Below, in pieces: positions 58,286 to 64,000 of a DNA stretch of 64,000 bases. This stretch comes from Hyphomicrobiales bacterium (GTDB lineage: Bacteria; Pseudomonadota; Alphaproteobacteria; Rhizobiales; Beijerinckiaceae). How positions within the stretch are numbered: the stretch's first letter is position 1; each line of letters starts with the position of its first letter. The stretch lies in NCBI GenBank assembly GCA_028290705.1, contig JAQGJH010000145.1, positions 1-64,000 on the forward strand, written 5' to 3'. The notes beneath the pieces were generated by a model. That model was given only the letters and a program-made list of their open reading frames with translations, was not told the origin of the DNA and did no database searches. A program made the position numbers and the translations under genes.

Positions 58286-59143
58286 ATGACCGCCGCCGAG
58301 AACGCCGGCGCGGAGCCGGCCATCGCCTCAGGCGATGTGAAGATACCGGCACGCGGCTTCGGCACGTGGCAATTGCGCGACGATGCCTGCCGCGAGGCCG
58401 TGAAGGCCGCGTTGGACATCGGCTATCGCCATGTCGACACGGCCGCCATGTACGGCAACGAGGTCGAAGTGGGTGACGGCATTCGCAACTCCGGCTTGGC
58501 TCGCCGCGACGTCTTTCTCACCACGAAGGTCTGGACGGACGACATCGAGGAAGAGGCGCTGTTGCGCTCCGCTCGCCAGAGTCTCTCGCGGCTGAAGCTC
58601 GACGACGTCGATCTGCTGCTGATTCACTGGCCCAACCGCGCCATCCCGCTTGAAAGTTCGATACGGGGCCTCTGCCGCGCGCGTCGGGAGGGCCTTGCAC
58701 GGAATGTCGGCGTCGCCAACTTCCCGGTCGCGCTTCTCGAACAGGCGATCGACCTCGCCTCTCGCGACGGCGAGCGCATCGTCGCCAACCAGTGCGAATT
58801 CCACCCCTGGCTCGACCAGACGAAGCTGATCGAAGCCTGCAAGGCCAGCAATGTCGTGTTCACGTCCTATTCGCCGCTCGGTCGCGGCGATCTGATGGCT
58901 GACCCGACCGTTCAGGACATGGCCCGCAGGCTCGGACGCACCGCCTCGCAGGTGATCCTGCGCTGGCACCTGCAGCAAGGCATTGCCGCCATTCCCCGCT
59001 CGTCGACCCCCGACCACATTGCCGAAAACTTCGACATCTTGGGCTTTGAATTGTCCGGGGCGGACATGGACAAGCTCGCATCGTTGCGCAGGACGAACGG
59101 TCGGCTCGTCGATCCGGGTTTTGCTCCGCAGTGGGATTGCTGA
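58286..59143 (+). CDS. Aldo/keto reductase
   Basis: GYRHVDTAAMYGNEVEVGDGI, LLIHWPN, IPRSSTPDHIAENFDI. Confidence 0.93.
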   Translation: MTAAENAGAEPAIASGDVKIPARGFGTWQLRDDACREAVKAALDIGYRHVDTAAMYGNEVEVGDGIRNSGLARRDVFLTTKVWTDDIEEEALLRSARQSLSRLKLDDVDLLLIHWPNRAIPLESSIRGLCRARREGLARNVGVANFPVALLEQAIDLASRDGERIVANQCEFHPWLDQTKLIEACKASNVVFTSYSPLGRGDLMADPTVQDMARRLGRTASQVILRWHLQQGIAAIPRSSTPDHIAENFDILGFELSGADMDKLASLRRTNGRLVDPGFAPQWDC

Positions 59144-59148
59144 TCGCG

Positions 59149-59715
59149 TCAGCGCGCCAGGCGGCTCATGACTTGTGAGGCGCGCTGGATGCGGGGCAGT
59201 TTTTCGCGGGCGAAGGCCAGCAGCCCCGCATCGTCGCCCGAGCGGGCATAGGTGGCGAACAGCGCGAGATTTTCTTCCTGCACGCCGGCCTGCATGTCGA
59301 CGTAAAGCCGCTCGAAGTCGCGGCCCGTCGCGCCCGCAAGTTGGGTCAGCATTTGTGCGCGTCGATCGTCCACATAGGGCTTGATCGGCGCATCGAGGCT
59401 GGGCGGCAGCGTCGTCGGGAGGCTTGTGAAAGGTGAAAGTCCGGCGGTCAGCCGCGCGAAGTCGGCACGAAAATCCTGCACCAGCGGAGTTGCGTAGTTG
59501 CGAATGGAATTGCGTTGCGCCTGCTCGATCGCGAGGCGGCTCGACTCGTAGTCGAAGAACGCGGCTATCAGCGCGAGCCGCCTGAATTCGCTGGTGCTGA
59601 CGGACGTCTTGGGCGCGACCGCAGGCGCCTCGACGGGCGTCGTCTGGGCGAAAGCAAAGCCTCCGGCACTGAGGGACATCACCAGGGAAACAGCGGCCAG
59701 CATACGCATGAACAT
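59149..59715 (-). CDS. DUF4142-like secreted protein
   Basis: Signal peptide; SEFRRLALIAAFFDYESSRLAIEQAQRNSIRNYA pattern; SD GGAG-ttgccg-ATG. Confidence 0.75.
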   Translation of the reverse strand: MFMRMLAAVSLVMSLSAGGFAFAQTTPVEAPAVAPKTSVSTSEFRRLALIAAFFDYESSRLAIEQAQRNSIRNYATPLVQDFRADFARLTAGLSPFTSLPTTLPPSLDAPIKPYVDDRRAQMLTQLAGATGRDFERLYVDMQAGVQEENLALFATYARSGDDAGLLAFAREKLPRIQRASQVMSRLAR

Positions 59716-59870
59716 CGGCAACTCCACTTGAGGCGGCGCGGGTCGGACGCCCTGCCTTAACTAGTGCTGCCGCGAGGGCTGGGCAAGATCATGACGGAAG
59801 CCGGGAACGCGCCTGCGCTGCGCCCGGCTTGCAAAACGTCCCGGGACCGTTCAAGTCAATGCCCGTCGGC

Positions 59871-60926
59871 TCACTTGATCAAGGCGCCGATCTTCTCGAC
59901 GACGGGCTTGGGCGTTGCATAGATGTCCCGTACGAGTTTCTCGAGATACTCGCCATTGTGCGGGTCCAGATCCAGCTTCTGCTTTTTGACTTCGGCGAGG
60001 AATTCGGGATCTTTCATGGTGGCGTCGAAGGCCTTGCGCAGCATTGCGAGACGCTCGGGCGCAAGGCCCGGAGGCGCCACGAAAGGCCGTCCGATTCCCT
60101 GGCCCGCGTAGAGGAATTTCAGCGATTGCCGTTCCTCCTCATTGCGAGCGAGATCGAGAATGAACGGCACGTCCTTCAACTCGGGATTGGGCTCGACGCC
60201 ACCCTGGAAGATCACGTTGACCTTCTTGTCCGTGATCCAGTCTGGTTTCTTCCCGTGGACGCTGTCGAGGCTTTCGCAAATGCCGTCGACCTCGCCTCGC
60301 TCCATCGCCAGGAAAACGTTGGAGGACGAGGGGAAGCCCGAGATCAGCTTGAATTTCATGCCCAGCAATTCGTTCAGCGCTTTCGGGTAACTGCGCGTGC
60401 CGGTCCCCGCGCCCGTATCGCCGACGATCAGGGTTTTCTCCGTCAGATCCTTGACCGATTTCACCGGCGAATTGGCCATCGCGATGCAGACGTTGGTCTC
60501 GATCGTGGGCGTTCCGAGCCAGCTCATCTTCAGCGGGTCGAAGCGAGCGCCATCCGCGCCGGTCAGCGGACCAAGCGGCGCGTCGCGCGCGATGATCCCC
60601 ATGACGGTGCCGTCCTTCGGGGCGATGGTGTAGATGTGCGCGGCCGCATTGTAGCTGCCGGCGCCCGGCATGTTTTGAGGCACGACGGTCGGATTGCCCG
60701 GCAGGTGCTTGCCGATATGGCGCGCCACGACGCGGCCCCATAGGTCGTACCCGCCGCCGGGCCCAAACCCGATGATCATGCTCACGGTCTTGCCGGCAAA
60801 GAACTCGCCTGACTGCGCCGCCGCCGGAACAGCACCCGCAACCAAAGAGAACGCGCAACTGGACAGGGCCAGCGCAGCAATGGCGCCCCGAATCTTTCCG
60901 GTGCCTGGCCGCGATTTCGAACGCAT
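59871..60926 (-). CDS. TctC-like tripartite tricarboxylate transporter substrate-binding protein
   Basis: MIIGFGPGGGYDLWGRVVARHIGKHLPGNPTVVPQNMPGAGSYNAA. Confidence 0.9.
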   Translation of the reverse strand: MRSKSRPGTGKIRGAIAALALSSCAFSLVAGAVPAAAQSGEFFAGKTVSMIIGFGPGGGYDLWGRVVARHIGKHLPGNPTVVPQNMPGAGSYNAAAHIYTIAPKDGTVMGIIARDAPLGPLTGADGARFDPLKMSWLGTPTIETNVCIAMANSPVKSVKDLTEKTLIVGDTGAGTGTRSYPKALNELLGMKFKLISGFPSSSNVFLAMERGEVDGICESLDSVHGKKPDWITDKKVNVIFQGGVEPNPELKDVPFILDLARNEEERQSLKFLYAGQGIGRPFVAPPGLAPERLAMLRKAFDATMKDPEFLAEVKKQKLDLDPHNGEYLEKLVRDIYATPKPVVEKIGALIK

Positions 60927-61214
60927 GAGAATCTCCTGATGTGACACGTCACGGTCCGCGAACCTTGCGAAGGCGGACGGCGTTTCCTCGTCGCCAGCTT
61001 TGTTGTTTGGGCGTTGTCGCGCCGTCTTCCGCTGGACGTCCGGCATGCTTAGTCAAAGGCTCCCGGCTGTCAACTTGGGTGGCAACTCAGGTCCCCTGCA
61101 GCTTTGCCGCAGTTTTACCATGCGTTCTGGAACAAGACGATCTGGCGCGGATTGCTTGCTCGAACGCACCGGTCGAGGCCGGTGCCAGCCGCCAGACGAA
61201 AGTGGAGACTCGGC

Positions 61215-62384
61215 ATGAAAGCATTGCGGTGGCACGGCAAGCACGACATCCGCTGCGACAGCGTTCCGGATCCCGAGATTGAACATCCGCGCGACGCCAT
61301 CATCAAGGTGACGAGTTGCGCGATCTGCGGGTCGGACCTCCATCTCTACGACGGCTTCATGCCGGGCATGAAGTCGGGCGACATCATCGGCCATGAATTC
61401 ATGGGCGAGGTCATGGAGGTCGGCAGCGAGAACCGCAAACTCAAGGTCGGCGATCGCGTGGTCGTGCCGTTCACCATCATCTGTGGCGAGTGCGATCAGT
61501 GCCGGCGCAGCAATTTCTCGGTCTGCGAGCGGACGAACCGGAACAAGAAGATGGGCGATACCGCCTTCGGCCACACCACCGCCGGCCTGTTCGGTTACAC
61601 CCATCTCACCGGCGGTTACCCCGGCGGGCAGGCCGAGTTCGTCCGCGTGCCCTATGCGGATGTGGCCCCCGTCAAGATTCCCAATGGGCTCACCGACGAG
61701 CAGGTGCTGTTCCTCGGCGACATTCTGCCGACCGGCTGGCAGGCTGCTGTTCAGTGCGACATCGAGCCGACCGACACGGTCGCGATCTGGGGCGCGGGGC
61801 CTGTCGGGCAATTTGCGATCCGCAGCGCCATCATGCTGGGCGCCCGCCAGGTCGTCGCCATCGACAACGTTCCGGAGCGGCTCTCCATGGCGGCGGCCTC
61901 GGGCGCCATCACCATCAACTTCGACGAAGAGAGCGTCATCGAGCGCCTGAACGAACTGACCGGCGGCAAGGGTCCGGAGAAATGCATCGACGCCGTCGGC
62001 ATGGAGGCGCACGCGACCGCGACGCTCGATTCCATGTACGACCGCGCCAAGCAGGCGGTGATGCTGGAAACCGATCGACCGCATGTTCTGCGTGAGATCT
62101 TCTACGTCTGCCGACCGGCTGGGACCGTCTCGGTTCCCGGCGTCTATGGCGGACTTCTGGACAAGATGCCGTTCGGTATGGCGATGAACAAGGGCCTGAC
62201 CATCCGCATGGGGCAGACGCATGTGAATCGCTGGACCGACGACCTGCTCGAGCGCATCCAGCAAGGCCAGATCGACCCTTCCTTCGTCATCACGCACACG
62301 GCGCGGCTCGAGGACGGTCCCGCCCTCTACGAGACGTTCAAACATAAGCATGACGGTTGCATCAAGGTCGTTCTCAAACCCTGA
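61215..62384 (+). CDS. Zinc-dependent alcohol/formaldehyde-type dehydrogenase (MDR)
   Basis: [40 protein letters not shown]. Confidence 0.93.
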   Translation: MKALRWHGKHDIRCDSVPDPEIEHPRDAIIKVTSCAICGSDLHLYDGFMPGMKSGDIIGHEFMGEVMEVGSENRKLKVGDRVVVPFTIICGECDQCRRSNFSVCERTNRNKKMGDTAFGHTTAGLFGYTHLTGGYPGGQAEFVRVPYADVAPVKIPNGLTDEQVLFLGDILPTGWQAAVQCDIEPTDTVAIWGAGPVGQFAIRSAIMLGARQVVAIDNVPERLSMAAASGAITINFDEESVIERLNELTGGKGPEKCIDAVGMEAHATATLDSMYDRAKQAVMLETDRPHVLREIFYVCRPAGTVSVPGVYGGLLDKMPFGMAMNKGLTIRMGQTHVNRWTDDLLERIQQGQIDPSFVITHTARLEDGPALYETFKHKHDGCIKVVLKP

Positions 62385-62395
62385 GGAATCATCGC

Positions 62396-62956
62396 ATGCA
62401 CGGTGTCGACATCCACACGCAGCGCGCCTATGAGCGCAAGGCGGCGCGCGCCAGATCGATGGCACGCGGTCTTGGGTACTTCTCGATAGGCCTGGGATTG
62501 GCGGAGCTTTTCGCCCCGCAGGTCTTCACGCGCTTTCTCGGCTTGCACGATCGCGAGACGCTCGTTCGCAGCTACGGACTGCGGGAAATCGGCACGGGAC
62601 TGGGTGTCCTGTCGTCGGCGGATCCTTCGTCCTGGATCTGGGGACGCGTCGGCGGTGACGCGCTCGATTTGGCGACATTGTCGCTCGGCATGGATCACGA
62701 CAATCCGCAGCGGGACAATGTCGTCTTGGCCGCCGTTGCGGTCGGCGGCATCACCGCGCTCGATCTTTACTGCGCCCAGGAACTCGACGCCTCACGTCGC
62801 GTCAGTCAGGCGCCCGACTACAGCCGTCGCACCGGCTTCCCGCGCGGCCTCGGCGCATCGCGGGGCGTGGCGGCCGAAATGGCGCATGTCATGCGCCCGC
62901 GTTTCGTCACCGATCCGCCGCGCGTAACGCCTCGCACACTCGCATCGGCTCGCTAA
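62396..62956 (+). CDS. Hypothetical membrane-associated protein
   Basis: LGYFSIGLGLAELFAPQVFTRFLGLHDRETLVRSYGLREIGTGLGVL. Confidence 0.75.
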   Translation: MHGVDIHTQRAYERKAARARSMARGLGYFSIGLGLAELFAPQVFTRFLGLHDRETLVRSYGLREIGTGLGVLSSADPSSWIWGRVGGDALDLATLSLGMDHDNPQRDNVVLAAVAVGGITALDLYCAQELDASRRVSQAPDYSRRTGFPRGLGASRGVAAEMAHVMRPRFVTDPPRVTPRTLASAR

Positions 62957-62969
62957 CACGGAGGAACAG

Positions 62970-63662
62970 ATGACAGGCCTCAAGACCATAGCACTCGCGG
63001 GCGCCCTCGCGCTCAGCCTCGGTGTCACGGCATTCGCTCAGTCGGGCGGCGGTGGCGGTGGAGGCGGCGGAGGGGGCGGCGGCGGTGGCGGTTCGGCAGG
63101 CTCGAGCGGCGGCGGCGCGGCGGGCTCGTCGTCGGGCGCAACGGGTGGATCGTCTCTCGGCACGTCCGCGCCTCCCGGCGCCGGCGCATCCAATCCCGCC
63201 GCCAATCCTCCTGCCACCGGCGGTGGCGCCACCACCGGGACGGGCAACAGCCCGACGCTGGGCACGACCAACGCACCTCCGGGCGCCGGCGGATCGAACC
63301 CAGCCGCCAACCCGCCAGCGGCCGGTGTCGCGCCTGCCAATCCGGCGACGCAGAGCGGGCAGGGGCAGAGCAACACCAACCTTCAGCGGGATACGGGCGC
63401 CAACGCGACCAGCGGCGGCTCCCCCGCGAACCTCCGTCCCTCCACCGGAACTCTGGGCAACAATCCCTCGGTGTCGGGGTCGCGCACCGATGCAGCCAAC
63501 GCCGACCGCTGCCGGCAGGTACTGGCGGATCGTCAATCGCAGCCGAAGGACCTGGTCGCAACTTGCGAGCGCGACAGCATGAGGGACGCCGCAGCTGCGC
63601 GCGAGCGCAGTCTCAACAGCGCCAACGACAAAGCGGTGAACTCGATCTGCCGCGGCTGCTGA
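62970..63662 (+). CDS. Secreted Gly/Ser/Ala/Pro-rich low-complexity protein
   Basis: Signal MTGLKTIALAGALALSLGVTAFAQ then (G)n and repeated PPGAG(A/G)SNPAANPPA motif. Confidence 0.75.
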   Translation: MTGLKTIALAGALALSLGVTAFAQSGGGGGGGGGGGGGGGGSAGSSGGGAAGSSSGATGGSSLGTSAPPGAGASNPAANPPATGGGATTGTGNSPTLGTTNAPPGAGGSNPAANPPAAGVAPANPATQSGQGQSNTNLQRDTGANATSGGSPANLRPSTGTLGNNPSVSGSRTDAANADRCRQVLADRQSQPKDLVATCERDSMRDAAAARERSLNSANDKAVNSICRGC

Positions 63663-63692
63663 GCCTCGATCGTTAGCTGGCACATGGCTTGC

Positions 63693-63726
63693 TGGAACCT
63701 CCGGACATCACGCTCCGGAGGTTCCA
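63693..63726 (+). promoter_or_regulatory. RBS-sequestering hairpin upstream of TctC-like gene
   Basis: TGGAACCTCCGGA-catcacgc-TCCGGAGGTTCCA, 13-bp perfect arms; SD GGAGG (63717-63721) in the 3' arm, ATG at 63728. Confidence 0.75.
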
Positions 63727-63727
63727 C

Positions 63728-64000
63728 ATGCCACTCAACGCATCCACCGCGCGCGAAAGCGCAGCACGCCGACTGTGTCGTGCCCTCGTGGGCGGCAGCC
63801 TCGCGATCCTGGCGACATCGATGTCCGCGCAGGCCGATCCCGTCGCGGATTTCTACCGGGGCAAGGAAGTGTCCATCTACGTGGGTTCGTCCACCGGCGG
63901 CGGCTTCGATCTCTACGGCCGCCTCGTGTCGCGGCATCTGAGCCGCTACATTCCCGGCAATCCCACGGTCGTCGTTCGCAACATGCCGGGCGCGGGCGGC
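63728..64000 (+). CDS. TctC-like substrate-binding protein (3'-truncated by window edge)
   Basis: Hand translation: MPLNASTARESAARRLCRALVGGSLAILATSMSAQADPVADFYRGKEVSIYVGSSTGGGFDLYGRLVSRHLSRYIPGNPTVVVRNMPGAGG. Confidence 0.88.
   Translation, partial: MPLNASTARESAARRLCRALVGGSLAILATSMSAQADPVADFYRGKEVSIYVGSSTGGGFDLYGRLVSRHLSRYIPGNPTVVVRNMPGAGG

Noticed and set aside
63693-63726. Hairpin as terminator for the upstream Gly-rich gene
   Set aside because: No T-tract; the stem contains the next gene's SD, so a translational role is the better reading.

Overview
A 64-kb, GC-rich chromosomal window. Gene content fits an alphaproteobacterium of the Hyphomicrobiales/Rhizobiales type: class I LysRS, SAM-II riboswitch, ALA synthase, PodJ-like protein, DUF1236, DedA and TctC families. 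I found no prophage, integrase, transposase, CRISPR array, rRNA operon or toxin cluster. Most of the window is ordinary core/metabolic sequence: a Rieske oxygenase, an isoquinoline-oxidoreductase-type molybdoenzyme, metZ, dcd, lysK, pyrD, a fadE/fadA/fadB-like operon, mscL, hemA and assorted transporters. Items worth a second look: (1) the four 'ligase-associated' DNA-repair genes, present as two gene pairs about 7.4 kb apart, with a divergent HTH-S24 (LexA/CI-like) regulator gene and clustered repeats at the promoter of one pair; (2) a clear SAM-II riboswitch upstream of metZ, followed by an extra hairpin; (3) a 13-bp perfect hairpin that fully occludes the Shine-Dalgarno of a truncated TctC gene at the right edge; (4) a 15-bp-arm palindrome between a MerR regulator and a beta-oxidation operon; (5) a five-unit 41-aa (123-bp) tandem repeat in a PodJ-like protein; (6) an exact 125-bp-period tandem interspersed repeat; (7) three convergent gene pairs that share a CTAG double stop; (8) small or edge genes missing from the ORF track. 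Family names come from motif recognition by eye; no database search was run.
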